Source of the DNA: Alkalibacterium sp.
GTDB taxonomy: Bacteria; Bacillota; Bacilli; Lactobacillales; Carnobacteriaceae_A
Length of the DNA stretch: 64,000 nt
Assembly (NCBI GenBank): GCA_020832185.1
Contig: JAFIFE010000025.1
Location: 1 to 64,000, forward strand
Direction of reading: 5' to 3'
In this document: in pieces, positions 38,700-47,471 of the stretch
Layout of the letters: every line of letters begins with the position of its first letter
How positions within the stretch are numbered: the first letter of the stretch is position 1
The notes under the pieces: generated by a model
The model's input: the letters and a program-made list of their open reading frames with translations, nothing else
The model's database searches: none
What the model was told of the DNA's origin: nothing
Made by a program: the position numbers and the translations under genes

Positions 38700-40187
38700 T
38701 CAATGGTTTGGAATATTTAAGAGCTCTAAGTGTTTTCCAATGTGCTGAGTTAATGATTCGGTGTATTCTTTTTCGCGTTTTTTCATTTTTTCAAAGAACT
38801 CTTGTTTGAATTGAGATGTTCCATCTGGATTTGTTGCTGTCAACAGTACACCATAAGTTACATGCAGTACCTGTCTCGCATTTCTGTCATTCAGATAGTC
38901 GGGTAGCTGGCCATCAGTGACATCTTCTACTTCAGGGATGTTACTTAAATCGGGAGTAATATGGTAATACTTTTGTGCTTCAGGGAAGTGATCAAATGCA
39001 TAACGGTGCATACGTCTGTATAATTCCGGTTCATACTCAGCCATGACACGCATTGCTTCCAGCCAATTTGTTCCTGCTGTTTTTAAATGGAATAAGCCAT
39101 TTGTCAATTCGCCGACAATCGGGAACACTGAGAACTTATCACTTCCAGAGTGGACACTGATTTTATAGTCAAATTTGTCTGCTATTTCAGTATGTTTCTT
39201 AAAGTCTTCCTCAAAGACTTTAATATCACCCATATAGTCGACACCCTTTTGAAACTCCCCAATAAATCTTGGTGCAAGGCTGTTTACCACAACGCCTCTT
39301 TTAGCTAATTCGTTTGCCACGAAGAAATGAGATGATGGGCTTGTAACGGTTTCAGTTTCATCAATAGATAATTCGAAATCGATAGCTTGTGAGGCTTTCT
39401 GTACATACTCATCAAATACATACACTGTAAAATCAAGAGCTTTTTTATAAAGTAAAACATTATACATAATGGCTTCTTTTGTTAACGAAATATCAAATGA
39501 CTTCAAACTAAAGCTTTTCTCTAAATATGTTTTTTCATATACCAAACGTTCTTCTTCTGGCAGTTTTAAGTAGTCTTTCTCCAGTTCTTCGGTACTATAT
39601 TTTGATACGGTATTTTCAATATGGTCGGAACAATCCAGAGTCAGCATCGTCATTCCTGCATCTAACGCTCGTTTAATATCTTTTTCCTCTTTCAAGTGAT
39701 CGCCATCTGCTCCATACCCCTCTTTATACCCTTCTTGGAATACAGCATAGCTGGCCGCATCGACTATATCGTCTATAGTTCGGTCCATAAGGGTCAATTC
39801 GCGTATGCTTTGCTGCGCCAGCACTGGTTTTGCTTTCTTATCTCTGATTGCTGCAATGTGGCCTGGAGAAGCCATACCCAAGCGATCCCCTAACCCAATC
39901 GTCGTTATTTTATTTCCGAAAGCTTTAGGCTTTGTCCACTCAAAAATCGAGTTCAAAACTAATCGGTTTTTATGGCTGATTGGACAAATCATCAACCCTT
40001 CTTCAACTACTTCTCCTTCCAGGCGCTCAAGTAGCTCTTTGTCTCCTGAAACTATTATTACCTTTTCCAGACCAGTTTTTGCCATAATCCATTCACTGTT
40101 CTCTAATGTCTGAACAGAGTGCTCATAAATAATATAGTCCGTATTTTCTTTTAAAAATTGTTCTAGGTTAGATACTTTAACAGTCAT
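38700..40187 (-). CDS. uxaE: Tagaturonate epimerase family protein
   Basis: A 495-residue protein of the UxaE family, characterised in Thermotoga as D-tagaturonate 3-epimerase (formerly called a hypothetical protein). It links galacturonate to the fructuronate/mannonate branch, replacing altronate oxidoreductase and dehydratase (UxaB/UxaA), neither of which is in the window. Family segments include TIGLGDRLGMASPGH, TLDCSDHIENT and VHSGSDKFSVFP. GGAGG precedes the ATG. It lies between the dehydrogenase gene and uxaC. Confidence 0.88.
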   Translation of the reverse strand: MTVKVSNLEQFLKENTDYIIYEHSVQTLENSEWIMAKTGLEKVIIVSGDKELLERLEGEVVEEGLMICPISHKNRLVLNSIFEWTKPKAFGNKITTIGLGDRLGMASPGHIAAIRDKKAKPVLAQQSIRELTLMDRTIDDIVDAASYAVFQEGYKEGYGADGDHLKEEKDIKRALDAGMTMLTLDCSDHIENTVSKYSTEELEKDYLKLPEEERLVYEKTYLEKSFSLKSFDISLTKEAIMYNVLLYKKALDFTVYVFDEYVQKASQAIDFELSIDETETVTSPSSHFFVANELAKRGVVVNSLAPRFIGEFQKGVDYMGDIKVFEEDFKKHTEIADKFDYKISVHSGSDKFSVFPIVGELTNGLFHLKTAGTNWLEAMRVMAEYEPELYRRMHRYAFDHFPEAQKYYHITPDLSNIPEVEDVTDGQLPDYLNDRNARQVLHVTYGVLLTATNPDGTSQFKQEFFEKMKKREKEYTESLTQHIGKHLELLNIPNH

Positions 40188-40204
40188 TGTTTTCCTCCAA
40201 TTAT

Positions 40205-40999
40205 CTATTTTTTATCATCATTTGAGATAGTGTCTTCCGTTTCTTTAAAAACATTGTATAAATCAAAAGCATTATCTTTTGGGTAATAATTGATTTCTTC
40301 ACGAGCCTGTGTGATATCCAATCGTTTAAATGTATTATCTGAAACACCATTAACAAGAAGAAACGGTCTTTTCAATGAGACATCCAAGCAACAATCAACC
40401 AACTGACACATATCTTCAGGCGACAGATACTTCATCATATTTTCAAGCGTTTCATGCTCACCCTTGAGCCCTTCAAATCCGCCAATCCGAATGCCAATAA
40501 ATTCTTTGTCGTATTTGAATGCCAGATGGCTAGCCAGAACTTCCATATAGGCTTTAGAAACCCCATATAAATCTGCCGGGCGGGGAAACATATCCACATT
40601 TACCTGAGTATCTAGAGGATATCCTCCGACAGCATGGATGGAACTGGCAAAAACAGTCCGTTTCAATTGTTCAGTTTCAGATGCTTCTCTGAATAGATTA
40701 TAAGTGACTTTAAAGTTAGCATCTAACAGGGAGTCATAAAAATCGGCATCCGGTCTTGGATCTCCTGCTAAATGAATCAGGTAGTCAATTCCTTCCAGAA
40801 TCCCTTTCGACTTATCAGGATTAGATAGATCACACTCGATCACCCGTGCCTGTTCGTTAATGCGACTGTCTATTCCAGATATATCCTTGTCAACCAGCAC
40901 AAGATTGTACTGGTTAATAAGATGATCGGTCAAAACTTTTCCGATAGTCCCTGTAGCCCCAGTCAACAATAAGCTTGAACGGTTCGTTTGATTTTTCAT
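40205..40999 (-). CDS. NAD-dependent epimerase/dehydratase family protein, uronate dehydrogenase-like
   Basis: About 264 residues, extended SDR fold. N-terminal TGATGTIGKVL, then HLAGDPRPD, catalytic Ser in FASSIHAVGG and YGVSK. The AGDP(R)P and SSIHAVGGY patterns resemble uronate dehydrogenases, which oxidise galacturonate or glucuronate to the aldarolactone. No aldarate dehydratase is present here, so the oxidative route would be incomplete in the window; reversible or different chemistry is possible. The start at 40999 has AAGGGG 8 bases upstream. Confidence 0.7.
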   Translation of the reverse strand: MKNQTNRSSLLLTGATGTIGKVLTDHLINQYNLVLVDKDISGIDSRINEQARVIECDLSNPDKSKGILEGIDYLIHLAGDPRPDADFYDSLLDANFKVTYNLFREASETEQLKRTVFASSIHAVGGYPLDTQVNVDMFPRPADLYGVSKAYMEVLASHLAFKYDKEFIGIRIGGFEGLKGEHETLENMMKYLSPEDMCQLVDCCLDVSLKRPFLLVNGVSDNTFKRLDITQAREEINYYPKDNAFDLYNVFKETEDTISNDDKK

Positions 41000-41016
41000 A
41001 ACTGTCACCCCTTCCT

Positions 41017-42594
41017 TTAATTTCTATCGCTTCCTTTATAAGAAAAATAGTCAAAATCTGCATAGCATCCCTTGAACTTATTCATATCTTGACAGGCTAG
41101 AGCGATGAAATTACCTGTGAATCCACCTGACAGAAACGAAATGTCTAAGGTCTCTCCAAATGCTGAAAGGTGCTCATCTGATGGCGTTTGATAATAAAAC
41201 TGTGCCGTTTTTTTATTAACGTCCACTCGCAGCTTAACCGGCTGATCTGACTCAAGTTCAAGCATTTCATCCATCAAGGTAAACAAGCCATTTACAGAAC
41301 GCATCATGCGAAGAACTTTCCCGGCTATCTCATCGTGTGTCATGTACACATAGATGTAGTTTTCAGTATTTAAATATAATAATAATCCCGCCATTTGAAG
41401 AAAATGAGTTGGATCGAAAGCTAGCGACGTTTCAGCAGTAAACTCAAAATCTGTCTGCCGTTTTCCAACCAAGTGCTGATTAAACAGACTCTGTATAGAC
41501 TCACCACTAAACAGCCTTAAATTACCGGGACTTTCCATTAATGTTACCCAATGATTTTCGGCAGGTATTCGAAGGGTATTCCATTCTTTGTTTAATACTT
41601 CTTCATCAAAGTCATCATGAAAATCACTTGAATGCTGTTCTTGTTTCAGACTGTTTTGGGTTAAAGGTATTGACACATCTACAGCTGGCAAGGTGCCACC
41701 CTGAGCCAGACGTAACCAGCCTTCTTCATCCCAGACAACTTTTTGAAGAGCTGTTTCTCGACCTAAAATGGCATGTCCGCCTTCAAGTGGGCGCGTCATT
41801 AAATGAGCCATGAGCCATCCCTCACTCTCCGTTTGGACCAGGCTTCCATGTCCAGCCTGTTGTAATGGCCAGTCAGGATGCCCACTCGATGTCATCATTG
41901 GAAAATGAGGATCGACTTGGTAAGGTCCTTTAATAGTTCTGGACCGAGCCACCGTTACAGAGTGATCAACACCCGTCCCACCTTCAGCTGTAATAAGATA
42001 GTAATACCCATTGACTTTATAAATGTGTGGAGCCTCTGTTTTTTTCAGGTACGTGCAGTCGAATATCTTCTCTGGTTTTCCAATCAGTTCTTTTTTTATG
42101 AAATCATATTCCTGTAAGACAATCCCGCTGGATTTGTTAGATGTAGTCAGACGATAATCCCACAAAGCATTAGTCAGCCATTTTTTACCGTCTTCATCAT
42201 GGTAAAGAGAAGGATCAAAACCTGAACTGTTCAGATAAACGGGTTCGCTCCAGGGTCCGTGGATGGACGAAGCAGTTATAAGGTAGTTATGGCAATCTTT
42301 AAATGGCCGGTTCGAACTTTTAACGTCTGTGTAGACCAGGTAAAACTGCTCATTTGAGTAGCTCAGCTGAGGAGCCCATATGCTGCAGTTCGTCGGGTTC
42401 CCTTTCAAATTAACCTGATTCTTTAACACATTTGTTGCATGATTCCAGTTCACTAAATCTTCTGACGTATATATGCGTATACCAGGTAGCCACTCAAATG
42501 AAGATACTGCAATAAAATACGTGTCATTTACTCGAATCATACAAGGATCAGGATTGAATCCTTTCAATATGGGATTCTTAATAGTTTGATTCAT
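41017..42594 (-). CDS. GH43 beta-xylosidase/arabinosidase
   Basis: A 525-residue cytoplasmic GH43 of the XynB type. It has the five-bladed propeller with catalytic base Asp in GFNPDPCMIR, modulating Asp in SSGFDPSLYHDEDG and acid Glu in KKTEAPHIY, followed by a C-terminal concanavalin-like domain (from about residue 325, DDFDEEVLNKEW). In a pectin locus it could act on xylogalacturonan or on arabinose/xylose side chains. It starts in a 4-base ATGA overlap with the preceding membrane gene and has AAAGGAG 5 bases upstream. Confidence 0.9.
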   Translation of the reverse strand: MNQTIKNPILKGFNPDPCMIRVNDTYFIAVSSFEWLPGIRIYTSEDLVNWNHATNVLKNQVNLKGNPTNCSIWAPQLSYSNEQFYLVYTDVKSSNRPFKDCHNYLITASSIHGPWSEPVYLNSSGFDPSLYHDEDGKKWLTNALWDYRLTTSNKSSGIVLQEYDFIKKELIGKPEKIFDCTYLKKTEAPHIYKVNGYYYLITAEGGTGVDHSVTVARSRTIKGPYQVDPHFPMMTSSGHPDWPLQQAGHGSLVQTESEGWLMAHLMTRPLEGGHAILGRETALQKVVWDEEGWLRLAQGGTLPAVDVSIPLTQNSLKQEQHSSDFHDDFDEEVLNKEWNTLRIPAENHWVTLMESPGNLRLFSGESIQSLFNQHLVGKRQTDFEFTAETSLAFDPTHFLQMAGLLLYLNTENYIYVYMTHDEIAGKVLRMMRSVNGLFTLMDEMLELESDQPVKLRVDVNKKTAQFYYQTPSDEHLSAFGETLDISFLSGGFTGNFIALACQDMNKFKGCYADFDYFSYKGSDRN

Positions 42595-43031
42595 ACTGAT
42601 CTCCTTTGAGTACTGTTCTCTTCATCAGGTACTTTCTTGGCGAACGACAGAAAAGCTGAGACTAAAAATAGGAAGGCAAAGATAAATCCGATACCCTGCG
42701 TTCCTATGAGTAGGAATAAGGCCGATATGCAATAAAATGTCCCTGCAAATTTAGGTCGTCCGTTTCGGATAATGAATACAGTTGCCAGTACGAGAGACAC
42801 AACCATCAGGAAAAGAAAGATTCCCAGCCAAGTAGAAAATTGCGTAACTAATTCATAGGCGTCCTCTACATTACTAAACGCATCTGTATACGGTAGTAAC
42901 GGGTACAGTGTATTCTCAAAAGTCTCCCTTTCCGTAGATAGAATCGTAGCAGAGAATGCTCCAAAAACTAAAAGTGACAATACCCCTCCTGCAATGCCTA
43001 TGATGGTTTCTGTTTTTCTTATCATCGCCAT
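42591..43031 (-). CDS. Four-helix membrane protein of unknown function in the pectin operon
   Basis: A 146-residue protein with about four predicted membrane helices (about 10-30, 68-90, 95-108 and 110-130) and a charged C-terminus. I recognise no family. It overlaps the pectinesterase stop at its start and the GH43 start at its end (ATGA), so it is tightly coupled to both. Start may be 43031 or the ATG two codons later (43025). Candidate partner of the importer or an orphan membrane component; no function assigned. Confidence 0.65.
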   Translation of the reverse strand: MAMIRKTETIIGIAGGVLSLLVFGAFSATILSTERETFENTLYPLLPYTDAFSNVEDAYELVTQFSTWLGIFLFLMVVSLVLATVFIIRNGRPKFAGTFYCISALFLLIGTQGIGFIFAFLFLVSAFLSFAKKVPDEENSTQRRSV

Positions 43032-43987
43032 GATCCCTTCTCTTTAACTCTTTTGTAAAATGATGTATCAAACACATCTTCTTCCGTTACTTTCTTACAA
43101 GCTTGCTGGTCAAAAGTTACCCATTCCTCTATATTTTCTAAAGAAATTAATGGCTGATTTGTCTGACACTCAATAAACTCAGCAGTTGTTCTGTTATCTG
43201 GCTCATTCCAGTCATTCCATCTTTTAGAGTGTATATGGTCTGTCATCTGACACTCCTGGAATGTCACTTTTGCATATGGTCGCCAAGGTCTTCCAAGATA
43301 AACTTGCTTGCAGCCTGATTCTCCTATGAGGTAACACTTGTTAAATATAAACCCATATGCCTGCTCCTTTGGTGTACAGGCAGCTGTAATATAACTGGAC
43401 TCATTTACGATTCGTTTTATACTTTTAATCAGGCATCTATCAAAATAGGCAGTGGCCCCACCAAATATGAAATCCACTGTTCCTTCAATCGCACAGTCGG
43501 TATAATACTGTCTGTACTGCTGATGAACGGGTCTATTTGAGCTGAAGGCAGAGCCATCTTTTTGACTTGCTGGAAGACAAGAGGTAAACAAGGTATCCTG
43601 GTATCCTTTGAAACAACATTGTTTAAAGGTTCCTCTATCACAATTAGCGTATAGTGCTAATGCCTGACCAACCTGTTCTCCGTGCCCGGCAGTATTTTCT
43701 ACTGTCACGTTTTCCAGATGAATATCTGTCCCATCCAGGTAAAGTGTGGCTGTTTCAAATGTACCAATTTTATTGCCTGAACTATCTAGTTGAGTGGCAA
43801 AAGCAGCATGTGTAATCACTACATTTCCGATTCCAATCAGTTTGACTTTAGACTGTTTTATCACAACTTGTTCATCATAAATGCCTTCGATAATATAGAT
43901 CGTCAGCCATTCATCATTTTCAGTAATCGAATCGACAGCCGATTGAATAGTATGAAAGTCACAGAACGTTTCTTTTCCTACCAGCAA
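43022..43987 (-). CDS. Pectinesterase (CE8), apparently cytoplasmic
   Basis: A right-handed beta-helix methylesterase removing methyl groups from galacturonate residues. Catalytic residues are visible: Gln/Asp in KGYQDTLF, Asp in VDFIFGG and Arg in YLGRPWRPY. The likely start is a TTG at 43987 with AAGGTGA 4 bases upstream, 10 bp after the esterase stop. The 347-residue ATG reading would overlap the esterase gene and add an out-of-family N-terminus. In either form there is no signal peptide, unlike most bacterial pectinesterases, so it would act on imported methylated oligogalacturonides. Confidence 0.85.
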   Translation of the reverse strand: MLVGKETFCDFHTIQSAVDSITENDEWLTIYIIEGIYDEQVVIKQSKVKLIGIGNVVITHAAFATQLDSSGNKIGTFETATLYLDGTDIHLENVTVENTAGHGEQVGQALALYANCDRGTFKQCCFKGYQDTLFTSCLPASQKDGSAFSSNRPVHQQYRQYYTDCAIEGTVDFIFGGATAYFDRCLIKSIKRIVNESSYITAACTPKEQAYGFIFNKCYLIGESGCKQVYLGRPWRPYAKVTFQECQMTDHIHSKRWNDWNEPDNRTTAEFIECQTNQPLISLENIEEWVTFDQQACKKVTEEDVFDTSFYKRVKEKGSWR

Positions 43988-43997
43988 AAAATCACCT

Positions 43998-44888
43998 TCA
44001 TAACTGTTTTTGAATATAAGTCTTCCACTCCAGGCGCATCTGAGCTGTTTCCTGATGCCCCCCACTCGTGATTACTTGCTTGAAGTGATCCGCCTTATTC
44101 ATTTTTCTATACGTTTTTTCTAAATGTGCGCTTACTTTTTTGACACCGCTTATTGGACAGAGCGAATCATCTTTTCCCACTAGAGATAACCGGTGACGAG
44201 GAGCAATTAAAGACTGGATCGAGCTTGTTGTAAAAGAGGAAAGCAGATTAGGCACATAGCTGTAAAACCCATGTTTATCAAGCAACCTCTTCTCAATCAT
44301 CGTTTCCAGATCCACTTGGGCTGAAATATCGATTACCACTTTTACCCGTTCATCAAGAGCTCCGAGCCACCAGGACATGAATCCCCCCATGGACATGCCT
44401 ATTGTGCTTATCCTTTCGGGGTCTACATCTTCTCTAGTTACCAGATAATCAAGTGCATGAATTGAGTCGTACAGCATCATGCCCCACATGACTTTTCCGG
44501 TTATCAGCATTTCCTTGAACAGTTCACTTTCCTTTTTACCTGATCGTTCGTTAAATCCCCATGCGTCTATCGCCAGTACTGCGTAACCCAGGTCGGTCAA
44601 TTCTTTAGCAAAGGAAACGGGTTGTAAGTAGGTATTTCCCTGCAGCACTTCGTTCCTTCCCTTCTCGTAATTCCCTCCATGAGAGTGGTTATACAAGACG
44701 GCGGGTAAACGTCCTTCAGCTCCAATTGGTTTAATAAAGTAGGCCGGCACCTGTTCAATGCCATTCAAGTCCAGTAACAGTGTTTCTACATGCATCCCTT
44801 TAAACACTTTTTTCTCTATGACTCTATTATTTTCAGCATGTGCTACTGGTCTGTTTCCTAATAAAGAAAACAATACTTCTCTGCTCAT
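43998..44888 (-). CDS. Alpha/beta hydrolase, probable carbohydrate esterase
   Basis: About 296 residues. Nucleophile Ser in IGMSMGGFM, Asp in LVGKDDSLCP and His in SGGHQET form the catalytic triad. The fold resembles dienelactone-hydrolase and acetyl-xylan-esterase relatives. No signal peptide. Wedged between GH28 and pectinesterase genes, it likely removes acetyl or other acyl groups from pectic oligosaccharides, but substrate is inferred only. An alternative GTG start at 44894 overlaps the GH28 stop. Confidence 0.8.
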   Translation of the reverse strand: MSREVLFSLLGNRPVAHAENNRVIEKKVFKGMHVETLLLDLNGIEQVPAYFIKPIGAEGRLPAVLYNHSHGGNYEKGRNEVLQGNTYLQPVSFAKELTDLGYAVLAIDAWGFNERSGKKESELFKEMLITGKVMWGMMLYDSIHALDYLVTREDVDPERISTIGMSMGGFMSWWLGALDERVKVVIDISAQVDLETMIEKRLLDKHGFYSYVPNLLSSFTTSSIQSLIAPRHRLSLVGKDDSLCPISGVKKVSAHLEKTYRKMNKADHFKQVITSGGHQETAQMRLEWKTYIQKQL

Positions 44889-44890
44889 TC

Positions 44891-46225
44891 TCACTTCTCA
44901 CTAGAGCTGACTGATACGACCAGTTCCTCTGTCTGCTTCGTGTTTTTACTTAAAGAGCTGTCTACTTCAACATTTTCACAATTTTCCATGTAAAATGCTG
45001 GCCCTACATGGTTTTCAATTGTAACGTGTCTAAAAGATGAATCTTTTACATTTCCTAGATAAAACCCTTGATGGGTTACTGGTTCAATACCTGTCATCAT
45101 TGCTGGAACGCCGGGTTCTGCATCATCACTCATACTTATATCAATTGTGTCGAAAGTGATTTCTGATAAATAGTCTTCCGCTAATCCGTATAAGAAACCT
45201 GCCGATGCCTGCACATTTCGAGCAGTTATATTGGCAAAATGTATCCTTCTGAATGAAGGTGTTTCTTCCGTCACAGGATACGCACTTTTATCCCAGACAT
45301 ATTTCTCTTTTCCGCGTGGACCGCAGAAGTAATACAAATTAAGAATAAATGGAGACAAGACACTATCCATGACTATATTGCTGATGCGAATATCCTCAAT
45401 GATACCGCCTCTTCCTCTACGCGACTTTAAGCGAATTCCGCGGTCAGTTTCTTTAAATACACAATTGCTGATCACAACATTTCGAATATCTCCGCTCATT
45501 TCACTTCCCAAAACTACTCCACCATGGCCGTGTACCATTGTGCAGTTTGTTATCGTGATGTTTTCACATGCTATTTTTTCATCGGCATCTTCAGTCCCCG
45601 ATTTAATCGCAATACAGTCGTCTCCAACATCAATGTTGCAATTACTGATACGGACATTTGAACAAGATTCAGGATCAATCCCATCTGTATTAGGCGAATC
45701 TGCAGGATTCAAAATAGATACATTATCAATTGTGATATTTGAGCTTCTGATTGGATTAATCGTCCAGCTAGGAGAATTTCTGATATTGATATCTTTAATC
45801 ACGATTCGAGATGATTCCTCGAAACTGATTAGTTTTGGTCTTGGATAGGCCAATTCTTCTCTCCTATTTCTGAAAAGATCCCACCAGTCAGGGCCGTTTC
45901 CATCTAGAGTGCCACTCCCGGAGAGTGTGACATTCTCTACATGATCGCCATAAAGACAGGACATGTACACCTCTCTTGAAACACCTTCCCACCTGGATTT
46001 TACAACGTCATATATAGTCTGATCTGAACTGAACAACAAAACCGCTCCAGGTGATAAATGAAGAGTGATGTTGCTATACAGGCGTATAGGTCCTGTTAAA
46101 AAAGTGCCCCCTGGTACGAATACTGTTCCACCACCGTCATTTTTTGCAGCCTGTACTGCCCGATTGATTGCTTCAGTTGCTAATTTCCCGTTAGTTTCTG
46201 CTCCAAAATCTACTATTGAATACAT
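44891..46225 (-). CDS. GH28 polygalacturonase, cytoplasmic
   Basis: A 444-residue beta-helix enzyme. The GH28 motifs are complete: SPNTDGIDPE, VGDDCIAIKSG, HGHGGVVLGSE and RGIRLKSR. It hydrolyses alpha-1,4-galacturonan; without a signal peptide it most likely acts as an exo-enzyme on imported oligogalacturonides or rhamnogalacturonan pieces. The start at 46225 has AAGGTGA 8 bases upstream; a GTG four codons earlier lies in that site. It overlaps the esterase start slightly. Confidence 0.93.
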   Translation of the reverse strand: MYSIVDFGAETNGKLATEAINRAVQAAKNDGGGTVFVPGGTFLTGPIRLYSNITLHLSPGAVLLFSSDQTIYDVVKSRWEGVSREVYMSCLYGDHVENVTLSGSGTLDGNGPDWWDLFRNRREELAYPRPKLISFEESSRIVIKDINIRNSPSWTINPIRSSNITIDNVSILNPADSPNTDGIDPESCSNVRISNCNIDVGDDCIAIKSGTEDADEKIACENITITNCTMVHGHGGVVLGSEMSGDIRNVVISNCVFKETDRGIRLKSRRGRGGIIEDIRISNIVMDSVLSPFILNLYYFCGPRGKEKYVWDKSAYPVTEETPSFRRIHFANITARNVQASAGFLYGLAEDYLSEITFDTIDISMSDDAEPGVPAMMTGIEPVTHQGFYLGNVKDSSFRHVTIENHVGPAFYMENCENVEVDSSLSKNTKQTEELVVSVSSSEK

Positions 46226-46250
46226 TGACTTAGTCACCTTCTGGTTTTAT

Positions 46251-47381
46251 TTATATAGTGTTTACACGTTCATACTCACTCATAGCCTGTACAAATGCCC
46301 CGACTGCTTTAAAATCATTCATTATAATCGGTTCACTCATATAATAAGCAAATGAGCCATCACGCTGGTCGTCTCCACCTAAACCGGCCACTTCACAGCA
46401 CTTATTTAAATTCACCCAATCTTCTTTCGTTACCAGCACAAACTCGTTAATGATACCTTCATGTGCCTTATCCATAGCTTCCGACCATTTTGTCCCTGTT
46501 AGTATTCCCATTCGTATCCCTTTAGCTAAAGCATATAAGAACATATTCGAACCAGACGATTCAAGGTAGTTCGGTCGTCTTTCGCCCTGGTCGATGATTT
46601 GATACCAAGTCCCTGAGTCATCTTGAAGTCGCACAACACCTTCCAGTGTATCTTTGAACATCCAGATTAGTTTATCTCTGTCTTTATGATTAGTATCGAT
46701 CAATTCTATAACATCAATGAGCGCCATCACATACCACCCTAATGAACGTGACCAGTAATGCCTGGATAAACCTGTTTCAGAATCGCACCAGGGTTGAATA
46801 AGTTTTTCGTCCCAGGCATGATGTCTCAACTGCGTGGATTCGGAGCGGGTATGCGCGTCACACAGTTCAAACTGTTTGATGACATCCGATATGTCCCCAT
46901 CCTCAAATAACTGAATATATTCTAGATAAAATGGAGACCCCATATATAAGCCATCCAGCCAAATTTGATAAGGATAAATCTTCTTATGCCAAAAAGCCCC
47001 TTCAGACGTTCTCGGATGATCATTTAATTGATCTCTTAAACGATCAGCGGCTTTTTTGTATTTTTCAAGTGACGTTTCTTTGTAAAGAAATAAGAGAATC
47101 TTACCGTTATTTATGAAATCTATATTAAATTTGTCTTTTTGATAATTTTTTATATCTCCATCTTCACTGACAAAAAAATCCATAGTGGATTGAATATAGT
47201 TTAAGTATTTTGTATCTCCAGTCTGTTTAAAGACTTTTTCAATTCCTTTTAGAACCACGCCGTAATCATAGGACCAGGTTTCTTTATAGGGTTTGAGGTC
47301 GTACATTTTCGGGTAGCGTTCAAGTAATGTATCGGCCATTTTCACTGACCATTTAACCGTTTCATTTGCCATTTTTTTCAT
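46251..47381 (-). CDS. GH105 unsaturated rhamnogalacturonyl/glucuronyl hydrolase
   Basis: A 376-residue (alpha/alpha)6-barrel enzyme of the YteR/YesR family. It removes the 4,5-unsaturated uronic acid left by lyases, feeding kduI/kduD. The catalytic Asp is in IWLDGLYMGSPF, with SRSLGWYVMALID and YLESSGSNMF segments typical. No signal peptide. The start may be 47381 or the ATG three codons later. It is the first catabolic gene after the binding-protein hairpin. Confidence 0.93.
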   Translation of the reverse strand: MKKMANETVKWSVKMADTLLERYPKMYDLKPYKETWSYDYGVVLKGIEKVFKQTGDTKYLNYIQSTMDFFVSEDGDIKNYQKDKFNIDFINNGKILLFLYKETSLEKYKKAADRLRDQLNDHPRTSEGAFWHKKIYPYQIWLDGLYMGSPFYLEYIQLFEDGDISDVIKQFELCDAHTRSESTQLRHHAWDEKLIQPWCDSETGLSRHYWSRSLGWYVMALIDVIELIDTNHKDRDKLIWMFKDTLEGVVRLQDDSGTWYQIIDQGERRPNYLESSGSNMFLYALAKGIRMGILTGTKWSEAMDKAHEGIINEFVLVTKEDWVNLNKCCEVAGLGGDDQRDGSFAYYMSEPIIMNDFKAVGAFVQAMSEYERVNTI

Positions 47382-47416
47382 CCATTCTTATCGGTCTGTT
47401 TTTGTCTCTCATAAGA

Positions 47417-47452
47417 CTTTTCCCCTCTTTTTTAAAGCAAAGAGGGGAAAAG
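47417..47452 (-). terminator. Hairpin after the pectin binding-protein gene
   Basis: A perfect 14-bp stem (CTTTTCCCCTCTTT and complement) with an 8-base loop lies about 20 bases after the binding-protein stop. It lacks a clear T run on the minus strand, so it may stabilise the binding-protein mRNA or weakly attenuate read-through rather than terminate fully. Confidence 0.65.
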
Positions 47453-47471
47453 GATGAGAAGAAAAGCTGAA

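Noticed and set aside
45369-45848. 159-residue plus-strand reading inside the GH28 gene
   Set aside because: Antisense to a gene with complete catalytic motifs; no ribosome binding site.
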